A DNA stretch of 64,000 nucleotides from Brenneria salicis ATCC 15712 = DSM 30166 (GCF_003315515.1 NZ_QNRY01000016.1:1-64000); one strand, 5' to 3'; positions 41,472 through 51,663 are shown, numbered from the stretch's first letter. Numbers and translations: made by a program. The notes: generated from the letters alone by a model not told the origin.

Positions 41472-43639
41472 TGCGTCAGCTAGCCATGCCGAAAGCGTCA
41501 TCCGCCGCTCAACCCGACGCCGCCGGGCTTGGCGCCTTGCGTGATGAACTGATCCTGCACCCCGGCCCTGCCAACCGCGATGGATCGCCCAGTTGGACGC
41601 TGGAAGATCCGTTGCGCGGATTATTTTTTCGTATTGGTTGGGCGGAAATGGCGATGTTGTCGCGTTGGTCGCTGGGCAGCGCCGCCCGGATTGTCGCCGG
41701 GGTGAACCGTGCATCAACGCTGGTTATTGACGATAGCGACGTCCGGTCTTTCAACCAGTTTTTGCAGGCCAATAATCTGTTGCGCGTCGCGGGTGACGAG
41801 GCGCTGGCCCGGCTTGGACGACAACAGGCGAAAATGCGCGCCTCAATAGGCCGTAAGCTGTTGAATAATTATCTTTTCTTTCGTATTCCCCTGTGGCACC
41901 CGGATCGCTTTCTGGCGGCAACCTTGCCGTGGGCGACGCCTTTTTTCAGCCGCGGCTTTTTCATTCTGACGCTGGGCGCGGCGTTGCTGGGGCTGTTTCT
42001 GGCTGGCCGTCAGTGGGAAACCTTCAAGCATACATTTCTGTACTTTTTTTCGCTGGAAGGGGCGGCGCTGGCGGGGCTGACGCTGATGTTCACCAAAATT
42101 CTGCATGAGTTCGGACACGCCTATACCTGTAAACGTTTCGGGGCGAAAGTCGCCACGATGGGCGTCGCGTTTCTGGTGTTGATGCCGGTGTTGTATACCG
42201 ATACGTCTGGTTCATGGAAGCTGACCCTCCATCGGCAGCGCATGGCGATTGGCGCCGCCGGTATGCTGACTGAACTGGCGCTGGCGGCATGGGCGACGTT
42301 GGCCTGGAGTTTCCTGCCGGACGGCATGCTGCGTAGCGCGGCCTTTATGCTGGCGACCACCACCTGGGTAATGACGCTGGTGATTAATCTCAGTCCGTTG
42401 ATGCGTTTTGACGGTTATTTTCTGCTGTCCGACGCGTTACAGATCCCGAATCTGCAAAACCGGGGCTTTGCCCTGGCGCGTTGGCGGTTGCGCGAATGGT
42501 TATTCGGGCTGGGCGATGAACCGCCGGAGTTTTTCCCGCGTTGGTTGCGGCGCACGCTGGTGGGTTACGCCTTTTGTGTCTGGATTTATCGTTTCTTTCT
42601 GTTTACCGGCATCGCCCTGCTGGTTTATCACATGACATTCAAACTGCTGGGCATCGTGCTGTTTGCCGTGGAAATGGGTTACTTCGTGGTGATGCCGGTG
42701 GTGAACGAACTGCGTGAATGGCGTAAACGCCGCAAGGATTATCGTATGAACCGGAATATGATCGTGACGCTGACATCCGGCTGCGTATTACTGCTGGTGT
42801 TGATCCTCCCCTGGCAGCGCGGCGTTTACGCCCCGGCGCTGTTGCGTGCTGAACAACAAAGCAGCCTGTATATGCCGCTGCCCGCGATGATAAAGCGTAT
42901 TGATGTTCAGGTTGGTCAACCGGTGCAGGCGGGACAAGTGCTGTTTACGTTATCCGCCGACGAGTTGTCGCACGAACAGCAACAGTTGGCGCGACAGATA
43001 GCGACGCTGAACTGGCAAGGGGCGTTTCAGGTGTTCAACAAGGAAGCCGTGGCCGAACATCAACGGGTGAAACAGGAATATGACGCCGCCCGGCAACGGC
43101 TCAGTGTGTTGCAAAGACAATCGGTGCAGTTGATCGTCAAGGCGCCGATAAGCGGCGTGGTGGCGGATATGGCGACGCCGCTGGCAACCGGCGAGTGGCT
43201 GGCGCAGGGCGAATGGCTGGCGGTGATAACCAAACCGACCAGCGGTCTGGTTGAAGCCTTCGTATCGGAAAAAGACTGGCAGCGCCTGAAAACCGGCGGG
43301 CAGGGGCATTTTTATCCACGTGACGTCAGCAGCCCCGCGTTGCCGGTGACGATCGTGGATATCGACCATACGGCGACGCGCGATCTGAGCGCGGTACCGG
43401 AACTGACCTCGATCTACGGCGGCGATATCGCCACGTTGAGCGATGGGCAGCGTAAACTGCATCCTGAACAAGCCGTCTACCGGGTGGTGCTCAGTTTGCC
43501 TGCCGACGGTCAGCGGCAACAGCAGAGTCAACAACAGATAGTATGCGGAACGGTGGTGGTGGAGGGCGATGCGCAAAGCCTGCTGGTTCGCGGCTGGCGC
43601 TGGGCGTCGGCGGTGTTAATCCGGGAAATCGCGTTTTAA
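41471..43639 (+). CDS. M50 zinc metalloprotease fused to a HlyD-type adaptor
   Basis: About 722 residues from the ATG overlapping the previous stop (TAATG; another in-frame ATG lies at 41456). The N-terminal 100-150 residues look like a small winged-helix-type domain (SWTLEDPLRGLFFRIGWAEMAMLSRW). The membrane core (about 170-460) has the metalloprotease motif KILHEFGHAYTCKRFG (HEFGH, zinc ligands and catalytic Glu) and the distal motif SPLMRFDGYFLLSD. After a helix ending LLLVLILPW comes a HlyD part: lipoyl half MIKRIDVQVGQPVQAGQVLFTL, a short coiled coil, and IVKAPISGVVADMA. All protease motifs are intact. It probably processes a substrate in the membrane while taking part in the export complex. 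Confidence 0.82.
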   Translation: MRQLAMPKASSAAQPDAAGLGALRDELILHPGPANRDGSPSWTLEDPLRGLFFRIGWAEMAMLSRWSLGSAARIVAGVNRASTLVIDDSDVRSFNQFLQANNLLRVAGDEALARLGRQQAKMRASIGRKLLNNYLFFRIPLWHPDRFLAATLPWATPFFSRGFFILTLGAALLGLFLAGRQWETFKHTFLYFFSLEGAALAGLTLMFTKILHEFGHAYTCKRFGAKVATMGVAFLVLMPVLYTDTSGSWKLTLHRQRMAIGAAGMLTELALAAWATLAWSFLPDGMLRSAAFMLATTTWVMTLVINLSPLMRFDGYFLLSDALQIPNLQNRGFALARWRLREWLFGLGDEPPEFFPRWLRRTLVGYAFCVWIYRFFLFTGIALLVYHMTFKLLGIVLFAVEMGYFVVMPVVNELREWRKRRKDYRMNRNMIVTLTSGCVLLLVLILPWQRGVYAPALLRAEQQSSLYMPLPAMIKRIDVQVGQPVQAGQVLFTLSADELSHEQQQLARQIATLNWQGAFQVFNKEAVAEHQRVKQEYDAARQRLSVLQRQSVQLIVKAPISGVVADMATPLATGEWLAQGEWLAVITKPTSGLVEAFVSEKDWQRLKTGGQGHFYPRDVSSPALPVTIVDIDHTATRDLSAVPELTSIYGGDIATLSDGQRKLHPEQAVYRVVLSLPADGQRQQQSQQQIVCGTVVVEGDAQSLLVRGWRWASAVLIREIAF

Positions 43640-43644
43640 TCAGG

Positions 43645-43682
43645 CGTCTGACTCGCCGGATTGTCCGGCAAGTCAGACGTTT
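43645..43682. terminator. Bidirectional terminator between the export operon and edd
   Basis: CGTCTGACT and AGTCAGACG enclose a second stem (GCCGG with CCGGC, one mismatch between), followed by TTTAA on the plus strand. It lies between two converging genes. Confidence 0.85.
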
Positions 43683-43686
43683 AACG

Positions 43687-45492
43687 TCAGAGACAACTGG
43701 CGCCCTGTTCCGCCCCGGTGATGCTTTCCCGCAACGCCCTGAACAGTTCACGTCCCGTACCAACATGTGACGCGGATAAATCAGGCTGCGCCGCGCTGCG
43801 GCGTTCCAGTTCTGCTTCATCCACCAACAGATTGATTTCGCCGCGAATGCCGTCAACCTGAATCCTATCGCCATCCCGCACTTTAGCCAGCAGACCGCCG
43901 CTATATGCTTCCGGCGTGACATGGATTGCCGCAGGCACTTTGCCGGACGCGCCGGACAGACGGCCATCGGTGACCAGCGCGACGTTAAAACCGCGATCCA
44001 TCAACACGCCCAGCGGCGGCATCAGCTTATGCAGTTCCGGCATACCGATCGCCTTCGGCCCCTGAAAACGCACCACGATCACGCAATCCCGATCCAGTTT
44101 TCCGGCATTGAACGCCGCATCAATATCATATTGGCTTTCAAACACCACCGCTGGCGCTTGAATGACCTGATGATCTTCAGGGACGGCGGAGGTTTTCATC
44201 ACTGCGCGACCCAGATTGCCGGATAACACCTTGGTGCCGCCGTGCTTGACGAACGGCGTATCCAGCGTCGCGATCACCTCTTTATCCAGCGACGCGTGCG
44301 GGCCGTCGCGATACACCAGTTTGCCGTCTTCGAGGAACGGTTCCTGCGTATAGCGCTGCAAGCCGAAACCGGCGACGGTATGGACGTCTTCATGCAGCAG
44401 ACCGCCTTGCATCAACTCACGGATCAACAGCGAGACGCCGCCGGCTGCCTGAAAATAATTGATATCGCCAGGGCCGTTGGGATAAATGCGGCACAGCAAC
44501 GGCACCACTTCCGATAATTCAGAGAAATCATCCCAGGTGATGTTGATCCCGGCGGCTTTCGCCATCGCGACCAGATGCATGGTGTGGTTGGTTGAACCGC
44601 CGGTCGCCAGCAACGCGATAATACCGTTGACGATGACTTTTTCATCCACCAGACGACCTACCGGCAAATAATCGCCGGCGGTTTGCGTCATACGGGTCAC
44701 CTGACGCGCGGCGGCTTCGGTCAGCGCGTGGCGCAGCGGAATATCGGGATAGACAAAAGACGAACCGGGCAGGTGCAGCCCCATGATCTCCATCACCATC
44801 TGGTTGGAGTTTGCGGTGCCGTAGAAGGTGCAGGTGCCGGGCGAGTGGTAGGCGCTGGCTTCGGATTCCAGTAGCGCGTCGCGGCCAACTTTACCTTCGG
44901 CATACAGTTGGCGGATACGCACTTTCTCTTTATTGGAAATACCGGTACGCATCGGGCCGGCTGGCACGAAGACGGCGGGCAGGTGGCCGAACGCCATCGC
45001 AGCGATGAACAGACCGGGGACAATCTTATCGCACACGCCGAGAAACAGGGCGCCGTCAAACATATTGTGAGACAGGCCGATCGCCGCTGACATGGCGATC
45101 AAATCACGACTGAACAAAGACAGTTCCATACCGTCCTGTCCCTGCGTCACGCCGTCGCACATGGCCGGCACGCCCCCGGCCACCTGACCGATAGCGCCGA
45201 CGGAATGCAGCGCTTCTTTGAGCAAGGCGGGGTAATGTTCATACGGCTGATGCGCGGACAACATATCATTATAGGACGTGATGATGCCGATATTGCTTTT
45301 AACCATGTTCTTCAGGCCGGACTTATCATCGGGCGAGCAGGCGGCGAACCCGTGGGCCAGATTACCGCAGGCCAACTGCGAACGGTGTACGGTTTTGCTT
45401 TTTGCCGCGTCAATGTTGGCCAGATACCTGGCTCTGTCGGCCTGAGAACGCGATATGATGTTCTGGGTAACGCGTGCAACGGTAGGATTCAT
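43687..45492 (-). CDS. edd: Phosphogluconate dehydratase (Edd)
   Basis: 601 residues from the ATG at 45492, which matches the usual MNP start; an in-frame ATG seven codons upstream is less likely. It follows E. coli Edd almost throughout. Markers include [84 protein letters not shown] and [24 protein letters not shown]. It uses a 4Fe-4S cluster (Cys ligands in MCDGVTQGQ and SPGTCTFYG) and dehydrates 6-phosphogluconate to KDPG in the Entner-Doudoroff pathway. eda is not downstream as in E. coli: the gene runs into a terminator shared with the export operon. Nearby gntR, gntK and gntT supply 6-phosphogluconate. Confidence 0.95.
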   Translation of the reverse strand: MNPTVARVTQNIISRSQADRARYLANIDAAKSKTVHRSQLACGNLAHGFAACSPDDKSGLKNMVKSNIGIITSYNDMLSAHQPYEHYPALLKEALHSVGAIGQVAGGVPAMCDGVTQGQDGMELSLFSRDLIAMSAAIGLSHNMFDGALFLGVCDKIVPGLFIAAMAFGHLPAVFVPAGPMRTGISNKEKVRIRQLYAEGKVGRDALLESEASAYHSPGTCTFYGTANSNQMVMEIMGLHLPGSSFVYPDIPLRHALTEAAARQVTRMTQTAGDYLPVGRLVDEKVIVNGIIALLATGGSTNHTMHLVAMAKAAGINITWDDFSELSEVVPLLCRIYPNGPGDINYFQAAGGVSLLIRELMQGGLLHEDVHTVAGFGLQRYTQEPFLEDGKLVYRDGPHASLDKEVIATLDTPFVKHGGTKVLSGNLGRAVMKTSAVPEDHQVIQAPAVVFESQYDIDAAFNAGKLDRDCVIVVRFQGPKAIGMPELHKLMPPLGVLMDRGFNVALVTDGRLSGASGKVPAAIHVTPEAYSGGLLAKVRDGDRIQVDGIRGEINLLVDEAELERRSAAQPDLSASHVGTGRELFRALRESITGAEQGASCL

Positions 45493-45569
45493 GCTATGCC
45501 CCATTTGCTTCAAGATTGATGAATTAAATCGTTAAACGCTGATCGCGCCGAAAATAAATAGCTGTGCCG

Positions 45570-45600
45570 CCGGGTTAAACCCGGTGTTGTTATTTTTTTT
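45570..45600 (+). terminator. Hairpin with downstream T run upstream of edd
   Basis: CCGGGTTAAACCCGG is a palindrome with a T9 run (45592-45600) eight bases further on the plus strand. It could stop rightward transcription, but no rightward gene lies before it. Read leftward it lies in the edd leader. Confidence 0.3.
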
Positions 45601-45797
45601 TGAGATAAACAGCGTTATCGTTCTAATGACGGAACACGGATAAACTTTCAGCGGGTGAATAGAGAAATACATCGGCTTATTTAAAGTCCAACCGGGTTTT
45701 ACCTTATTTACTGGCTTATTGACATAATCGGTTTCTCACCTGATTTACTTCGCGCATCAAGGTACGCTTTTATGCAATAAGGTTACTATATACTCGA

Positions 45798-45813
45798 ATG
45801 ATACCGGTAACAA
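45798..45813. promoter_or_regulatory. GntR operator upstream of edd
   Basis: ATGATACCGGTAACAA matches the gluconate repressor operator (ATGTTACnnGTAACAT type). It lies in the 750-base divergent gap between edd and gntR, which otherwise holds a CRP site and no gene that I can see. Confidence 0.7.
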
Positions 45814-45863
45814 TGCCTTTTTATCACCAACTTTACTCGATTCAGCCCGCGTTTAAGTGGTTT

Positions 45864-45879
45864 TGTGACGAGAGTCACA
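45864..45879. promoter_or_regulatory. CRP site between edd and gntR
   Basis: TGTGACGAGAGTCACA is a perfect TGTGA-N6-TCACA match, about 50 bases to the gntR side of the GntR operator. Confidence 0.75.
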
Positions 45880-46250
45880 TTGTGGTTTTCTGGCCGTATC
45901 CGGGTATTTTTCCGTCAGCGTCAAAGGCGCATTAAGGCACCCTGAAATTCTGGCCGCAGATAAGATTGATAATGAGCAGGAAAACGAACGGAATAAGTAA
46001 ATTCTGGTTAAGTAATGACAGTCGAAAATACCAGCAAGGTCGTGGCGAATTGCGCTGAAAAATCTTTTTATAAAAATCCAACCATTAATTTAGCAAAAAT
46101 AACGGATAAAGGGTGTGCACTGAAAATGCCACCATGATTACCGCATCAGAGATTCTTCAGGGCAACGGACTGAACCGCATGGACAACAGACAGAGCCGAT
46201 TTTCTTTGTTAAACTATGTTACCGGACGACGATATCTTAATTGATTGAAA

Positions 46251-47246
46251 ATGAAGAAAAAAAGACCTGGACTACAGGATGTGGCCAACCAAGTCGGCGT
46301 CACGAAGATGACGATTAGCCGTTATCTGCGCGATCCGCTCATGGTTTCCGCGGCGTTGCGCGGCAAGATAGCCGCCGCGCTGGATGAGCTTGGCTACATT
46401 CCTAACCGCGCACCTGAAATTTTGTCCAACGCCACCAGCCGGGCGATTGGCGTATTGTTGCCTTCACTGACCAATCAGGTCTTTGCCGAAGTGTTGCGCG
46501 GTATTGAAAGCGTGACGGACTCTCATGGCTACCAGACCATGCTGGCGCACTATGGTTATCACGTCGAACGTGAAGAACGGCGGCTGACGTCCCTGCTTTC
46601 CTATAATATCGACGGACTGATCCTGGCTGAGCGCGGCCACACTGAACGAACGCGGAAGATGATTGAGGTGGCGGGCATTCCGGTGATTGAAATCATGGAT
46701 AGCGAATCGCCATGTATCGATCTGGCGGTCGGATTCAATAACCATGAGGCGGCCTACCAGATGACCAAAACCATACTGGAATATGGCCACACCCGTCCGG
46801 TTTATCTCGGCGCCCGTCAGGATGAGCGTACCATTATCAAAATGCAGGGTTATGAGCAGGCCATGCGCGATTACGGCCTGACGCCTCGCAGCGTGTGTAC
46901 GGAGCGTTCATCTGCCTACAGTCTGGGCGGTGAATTGATGAAGGAGGCGCGTCAGCGCTATCCCGATACCGATAGCCTGTTCTGCACCAACGATGATATC
47001 GCCATCGGCGCCGCCTTTGAGTGCCAGCGTCAGGGGCTGCGTATTCCCGAAGATATGGCGATTGCCGGTTTTCACGGCCACGATATCGGTCAGTCGATGG
47101 TGCCAAAACTGACCAGCGTATTGACGCCGCGAGAAAAAATGGGGCAAGTCGCGGCGGAGCGGCTTCTTACCCGTTTACGCGGAGAAACGGTGATCCCGCA
47201 ACGGTTTGATTTGGGGTTCACCATCCTGCACGGAGAAAGTATTTAA
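46251..47246 (+). CDS. gntR: Gluconate operon repressor GntR (LacI family)
   Basis: 331 residues from the ATG at 46251 (a TTG two codons earlier is in frame). The LacI-type helix-turn-helix is KKRPGLQDVANQVGVTKMTISRYLRDP, and the hinge region ends near PNRAPEILSNATSRAIGVLLPSL. The periplasmic-binding-protein-like ligand domain follows E. coli GntR closely (LTNQVFAEVLRGIESV, SLFCTNDDIAIGAAFECQR, AIAGFHGHDIGQSMVPKL). It represses gluconate uptake and Entner-Doudoroff genes, and gluconate relieves repression. A half operator (ATGTTACCGG, 46216-46225) just before the start suggests autoregulation. It converges on gntK with only five bases between stops. Confidence 0.93.
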   Translation: MKKKRPGLQDVANQVGVTKMTISRYLRDPLMVSAALRGKIAAALDELGYIPNRAPEILSNATSRAIGVLLPSLTNQVFAEVLRGIESVTDSHGYQTMLAHYGYHVEREERRLTSLLSYNIDGLILAERGHTERTRKMIEVAGIPVIEIMDSESPCIDLAVGFNNHEAAYQMTKTILEYGHTRPVYLGARQDERTIIKMQGYEQAMRDYGLTPRSVCTERSSAYSLGGELMKEARQRYPDTDSLFCTNDDIAIGAAFECQRQGLRIPEDMAIAGFHGHDIGQSMVPKLTSVLTPREKMGQVAAERLLTRLRGETVIPQRFDLGFTILHGESI

Positions 47247-47251
47247 ACCCC

Positions 47252-47779
47252 TTAGCGACGGGATATCACGCCAGCATTGCGCAAGGCGCTAACGCCCTGA
47301 GCGACGACCTCGTCGAAGCTGCCGCTGATATCGATAGGGACGACGTCAGCTTCGTCAGCCGCCGGTTCTTCCAGCGCTTCAAACTGGCTTTTCAGCAGAT
47401 CGGTGGGCATAAAATGACCGGCGCGCGCTTTCAGACGTTCCATAATGACCTCGAAGCTGCCTTTCATATACAGGAAAAGCATTTCCGGATTGTCTTCACG
47501 CAGACGGTCGCGATAGCGACGCTTCAGCGCGGAGCAGACGATTAGACCGACCTCGTTTTTATGGCGCAGGCTATAAGCCGCATCGCTTAGCCGTTCGAGC
47601 CACGGCGCGCGATCGTTGTCGTCTAATGGATGACCGCTGGCCATTTTTTGAATATTAGCCCGTGGATGCAGATCATCTCCGTCGATAAATTTAGCCCCCA
47701 ATGCGTGGGCAATGGCTGCGCCTACGCTGGATTTACCGCAACCCGACACACCCATGATAATGATGCTTTGTCCCGCCAT
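47252..47779 (-). CDS. gntK: Gluconokinase GntK
   Basis: 175 residues from the ATG at 47779, which fits the family length; an in-frame ATG at 47821 would add 14 unrelated residues and run into the operator region. Walker A is MGVSGCGKSSVG. DGDDLHPRANIQKMASGHPLDDNDRAPWL is the gluconate/ATP signature, followed by VCSALKRRYRDRLRE and KGSFEVIMERLKARAGHFMP. It phosphorylates gluconate to 6-phosphogluconate in the cytoplasm, feeding Edd. It is divergent from gntT across a control region with two overlapping GntR operators and a CRP site. Confidence 0.93.
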   Translation of the reverse strand: MAGQSIIIMGVSGCGKSSVGAAIAHALGAKFIDGDDLHPRANIQKMASGHPLDDNDRAPWLERLSDAAYSLRHKNEVGLIVCSALKRRYRDRLREDNPEMLFLYMKGSFEVIMERLKARAGHFMPTDLLKSQFEALEEPAADEADVVPIDISGSFDEVVAQGVSALRNAGVISRR

Positions 47780-47840
47780 AAGTTTGATCTCTATCTCAAA
47801 ATGAATATTTAGCCTTCTCAATAGTTCCTTATTTTATCAC

Positions 47841-47866
47841 GTTACCGGTATCATGATACCGGTAAC
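47841..47866. promoter_or_regulatory. Back-to-back GntR operators forming a 26-bp perfect palindrome
   Basis: GTTACCGGTATCAT and its exact complement ATGATACCGGTAAC share the central ATCATGAT. This gives two GntR half-operator pairs in one symmetric 26-base element in the gntK-gntT gap. Confidence 0.75.
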
Positions 47867-47875
47867 AAACAAGGG

Positions 47876-47891
47876 TGTGATTAATGTCACA
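47876..47891. promoter_or_regulatory. CRP site in the gntK-gntT gap
   Basis: TGTGATTAATGTCACA is a perfect TGTGA-N6-TCACA match, ten bases from the GntR palindrome. It points to joint catabolite and gluconate control of gntT and gntK. Confidence 0.8.
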
Positions 47892-48075
47892 AAGAGAACG
47901 AAAAACAATCATGTTGGTTATTGTAGATAAAACATGAAAAAAACAGCGTGAATGTTTTTAAACGACATGTGGTGCCGGAGCATAAAAAATAATTTTATCT
48001 TTATGATAAATATAATTTTTTATTACCTGTGATAACTGGGTCGGAACTGTACGATACCTATACCGGAGAATTATT

Positions 48076-49410
48076 ATGCCATTAATCATTGTAGCGATTG
48101 GCGTAGCCCTACTACTGCTACTGATGATCCGTTGCAAGTTGAACGGTTTTATTTCATTGATACTGGTTTCACTGGCGGTCGGTCTTGCCCTCGGTTATAC
48201 CACTCAGGGCGCCTTCAATGTCAACGGCGTTATCACTTCCATTAAAAATGGGGTGGGCGGCACATTGGGAAGCCTGGCGCTGATCATGGGGTTTGGCGCC
48301 ATGCTGGGCAAATTGCTGGCTGACTGCGGGGGCGCTCAACGCATCGCCACCACGCTGATTGAAAAATTCGGCAAAGATCGTATCCAGTGGGCCGTGGTGC
48401 TGACCGGATTTGTGGTCGGTTTCGCCTTGTTCTATGAAGTCGGCTTTGTGCTGCTGTTGCCGTTAGTCTTCACGATTGCGGCGGCTGCGCGTATTCCGCT
48501 GCTGTTTATCGGTGTGCCGATGGCGGCGGCGTTGTCGGTAACCCATGCGCTGTTGCCGCCGCATCCCGGCCCGACCGCGATCAGTATCTTGTTTAAAGCC
48601 GATATGGGCAAAACCCTGCTGTTCGGGACATTAATCGCTATCCCGACCGTCATTCTGGCCGGTCCGGTTTATGCCCGCTTCCTGAAAAGCATCGATAAGC
48701 CGGTTCCCGAAGGCTTGCACAACCCGAAAGTCTTTACCGAGAGTGAAATGCCTGGCTTCGGCATCAGCGTGGCGACCACTCTGATCCCGGTGATCCTGAT
48801 GGCTGGTCGCGCCGTTGCCGAGATGACGTTGCCTAAAGGCCATGCATTGTTATCTTACGCTGAATTTCTGGGCGATCCGGTGATGGCAACCATGATCGCC
48901 GTGTTGGTCGCCATCTTTACCTTCGGCCTTAACCGTGGCCGCTCGATGGAACAGGTGATGGATACCATTGGCGATTCGATCAAGATTATCGCCATGATGC
49001 TGATGATTATCGGCGGCGGAGGCGCCTTTAAACAGATTCTGGTCGATGGCGGCGTGGCGAAATATATTGAGACGTTGATGGCGGGCAGCACAATGTCGCC
49101 GCTGTTGATGGGATGGGTGATTGCCGCGGCGTTGCGTCTGGCATTGGGGTCGGCGACCGTGGCGGCGATGACGGCGGGCGGCATTGTCGCGCCGTTGTTG
49201 ACTATCACCGGCGTGAGCCCGGAACTGATGGTGTTGGCGGTGGGTTCCGGCAGCGTTATCTTCTCTCACGTCAACGATCCCGGTTTCTGGTTGTTTAAAG
49301 AATATTTTAATCTGACCATCGGTGAAACCATCAGGTCGTGGTCGGTACTGGAAACCATCATTGCGGTGTGCGGGCTGATTGGTTGTCTGCTGCTGAATAT
49401 GGTTATCTAG
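48076..49410 (+). CDS. gntT: High-affinity gluconate permease (GntT type)
   Basis: A 444-residue GntP-family H+/gluconate symporter with about 12-14 membrane segments. The family core GGTLGSLALIMGFGAMLGKLLADCGGAQRIA is followed by LPPHPGPTAI, GSATVAAMTAGGIVAPLL and SGSVIFSHVNDPGFWLFKEYFNLTIGETI. The sequence follows E. coli GntT more closely than GntU in the segments I compared. Control is evident from the GntR palindrome and CRP site about 190-230 bases upstream. A strong terminator follows. The kinase gntK is divergent. Confidence 0.9.
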   Translation: MPLIIVAIGVALLLLLMIRCKLNGFISLILVSLAVGLALGYTTQGAFNVNGVITSIKNGVGGTLGSLALIMGFGAMLGKLLADCGGAQRIATTLIEKFGKDRIQWAVVLTGFVVGFALFYEVGFVLLLPLVFTIAAAARIPLLFIGVPMAAALSVTHALLPPHPGPTAISILFKADMGKTLLFGTLIAIPTVILAGPVYARFLKSIDKPVPEGLHNPKVFTESEMPGFGISVATTLIPVILMAGRAVAEMTLPKGHALLSYAEFLGDPVMATMIAVLVAIFTFGLNRGRSMEQVMDTIGDSIKIIAMMLMIIGGGGAFKQILVDGGVAKYIETLMAGSTMSPLLMGWVIAAALRLALGSATVAAMTAGGIVAPLLTITGVSPELMVLAVGSGSVIFSHVNDPGFWLFKEYFNLTIGETIRSWSVLETIIAVCGLIGCLLLNMVI

Positions 49411-49424
49411 CATTCGGCTGGAAC

Positions 49425-49460
49425 AAACGACACGCGGCGATGCCCCGTGTCGTTTTTTTA
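49425..49460 (+). terminator. Terminator of gntT
   Basis: AAACGACACG and CGTGTCGTTT pair, followed by a run of T. The stem is symmetric, so it may also act on acs read from the other side. Confidence 0.88.
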
Positions 49461-49500
49461 TTTAATCCTGGCCCTCGGTCAGCGGAAATCGGCGCGATCC

Positions 49501-51462
49501 TCAAGACGAGGACGTGCTCATAGCCTGTTTTTCTTCCAGCAGTTTTTCCACCACGCCCGGATCGGCCAGGGTGGAGGTATCACCCAGATTACTGGTGTCG
49601 CCCGCGGCGATTTTGCGCAGAATGCGGCGCATAATTTTACCGGAACGCGTTTTCGGCAAAGCGTCTGTCCAGTGGATAATATCAGGCGTGGCGATCGGCC
49701 CTATCTCTTTGCGCACCCAGTTACGCACTTGCGCGTAAAGCTCGCTGGACGGTTCTTCGCCGTGATTGAGCGTGATATAGGCATAGATGGCCTGACCTTT
49801 CATATGGTGCGGAATGCCGACCACCGCGGCCTCGGCGATTTTCGGATGAGCGACCAGCGCGGACTCGATTTCCGCCGTCCCCAGACGATGACCGGAAACA
49901 TTGAGCACATCGTCAACACGACCGGTGATCCAGTAGTAGCCGTCTTCGTCACGACGCGCGCCGTCCCCGCTGAAGTACATCCCCTTAAACGTAGAGAAGT
50001 AGGTTTGCTCAAACCGATCATGATCGCCGAACAGGGTTCTTGCCTGACCGGGCCAGGAATCGATGATGACCAGATTGCCTTCGCAGACGCCCGCCTGCGG
50101 GTTGCCGAGATTGTCCACCAGCGCGGGTTGCACGCCAAAGAAAGGACGTGTCGCGGAACCGGGCTTGGCTTCGATCGCGCCGGGTAGCGGGGTAATCATT
50201 AAGCCGCCGGTTTCTGTCTGCCACCAGGTATCCACGATCGGGCATTTCCCGTTACCAATCTTGTTGAAGTACCACTCCCAGGCTTCCGGGTTAATCGGTT
50301 CGCCGACGGAGCCCATGATCTTCAGGGACGCGCGTGACGTGCCTTCAATCGCCTTGTCGCCTTCCGCCATCAACGCGCGGATAGCGGTGGGCGCGGTATA
50401 AAGAATATTGACCTGATGTTTGTCGATAACCTGCGCCATACGCCGCGCGTCCGGCCAGTTGGGAACGCCCTCAAACATCAGGGTAATGGCGCCGCAGGCC
50501 AGCGGGCCGTATAGCAGATAGCTGTGGCCGGTCACCCAGCCGACATCCGCGGTACACCAGTAAACATCACCCGGATGATAATCAAAGACGTATTTGAACG
50601 TCAGCGCGGCGTAAACCAGATAACCGCCGGTGGTATGCAGCACGCCTTTGGGCTTGCCGGTCGAGCCGGAGGTATAAAGGATAAACAGCGGATCTTCGGC
50701 GTTCATCTCTTCTGGCGGACAATGATCGCCCGCTTGCGCCATCAACTCATGCCACCAGTAATCACGTCCGGTTTCCCATTCACCCGGTGTTCCGCTGCGG
50801 CGGAATACGATGACGCTGGTGATGGTGGCGACCGCAGGGTTTTTCAGCGCTTCATCAATGTTTTTCTTCAGTGGGATCACCCGTCCGGCGCGGACGCCTT
50901 CATCTGCGGTGATCACCAGTTTGGCGTTGGAGTCAATAATGCGTCCGGCGATGGCGTCCGGCGAGAAACCGCCAAAAATAACAGAATGGATGGCGCCGAT
51001 ACGCGCGCAGGCCAGCATTGCGACAGCGGCTTCCGGCACCATCGGCATATAGATGGCCACCACATCGCCTTTTTTGACCTGCTGAGACTTCAGTACGTTG
51101 GCGAAACGGCAAACGGATTGATGCAATTGCCGATAAGTGATCGGTTTGCTTTCTTCTGCGTCATCGCCTTCCCAGATGATCGCTGTTTGATCGCCACGTT
51201 CGGCGAGATGGCGATCCAGGCAGTTGGCGGCTACATTCAACGTACCGTCTTCAAACCAGCGAATACGGATGTGGCCGGGATCGAACGATGTGTTCTTGAC
51301 GTGTTGATAAGGCTTGATCCAATCAACGATTTTCCCCTGTTCTCCCCAAAAGGATGCGGGATCGTCGACGGAATGCTGATACATTTTTTTATATTTGTCG
51401 GCATTTATCAGTGCATTTCCCGCAATTGAGGCAGGGATTGTATATTTAAGATGTTGAGTCAT
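49501..51462 (-). CDS. acs: Acetyl-CoA synthetase
   Basis: A 653-residue AMP-forming acetate:CoA ligase. The AMP-binding core shows [19 protein letters not shown] (P-loop), [15 protein letters not shown] and [12 protein letters not shown]. The catalytic lysine, site of regulatory acetylation, is in [17 protein letters not shown] near the C-terminus. It converts acetate, ATP and CoA to acetyl-CoA through acetyl-AMP. It is transcribed alone here: the usual yjcH-actP partners are not downstream. A CRP site lies about 185 bases upstream, as expected for a catabolite-controlled acetate scavenger. Confidence 0.96.
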   Translation of the reverse strand: MTQHLKYTIPASIAGNALINADKYKKMYQHSVDDPASFWGEQGKIVDWIKPYQHVKNTSFDPGHIRIRWFEDGTLNVAANCLDRHLAERGDQTAIIWEGDDAEESKPITYRQLHQSVCRFANVLKSQQVKKGDVVAIYMPMVPEAAVAMLACARIGAIHSVIFGGFSPDAIAGRIIDSNAKLVITADEGVRAGRVIPLKKNIDEALKNPAVATITSVIVFRRSGTPGEWETGRDYWWHELMAQAGDHCPPEEMNAEDPLFILYTSGSTGKPKGVLHTTGGYLVYAALTFKYVFDYHPGDVYWCTADVGWVTGHSYLLYGPLACGAITLMFEGVPNWPDARRMAQVIDKHQVNILYTAPTAIRALMAEGDKAIEGTSRASLKIMGSVGEPINPEAWEWYFNKIGNGKCPIVDTWWQTETGGLMITPLPGAIEAKPGSATRPFFGVQPALVDNLGNPQAGVCEGNLVIIDSWPGQARTLFGDHDRFEQTYFSTFKGMYFSGDGARRDEDGYYWITGRVDDVLNVSGHRLGTAEIESALVAHPKIAEAAVVGIPHHMKGQAIYAYITLNHGEEPSSELYAQVRNWVRKEIGPIATPDIIHWTDALPKTRSGKIMRRILRKIAAGDTSNLGDTSTLADPGVVEKLLEEKQAMSTSSS

Positions 51463-51647
51463 ATTGCTTCTCCTTAAATATGTTAAGGATATGTCAATGA
51501 CTAGTTAAACATAGTTAGTTGTTCACTTTTGTTCCTTTTTTGCGCGATAGATCATGCAAAAAAGGAAAAAGCACCGAAGAATTACTCAAAGGATAGCCAA
51601 TCTGTTCATGAAATAGACAATTAGTAGGTAAAGACGCGAATCTCATA

Positions 51648-51663
51648 AGTGATATTCGTCACA
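51648..51663. promoter_or_regulatory. CRP site upstream of acs
   Basis: AGTGATATTCGTCACA matches TGTGA-N6-TCACA with one mismatch in the first half. CRP activation of acs is known in E. coli. Confidence 0.6.

Noticed and set aside
45570..45600. End of a rightward small RNA upstream of edd
   Set aside because: Hairpin and T run are separated by eight bases and no promoter was found to the left; recorded only as a weak hairpin.
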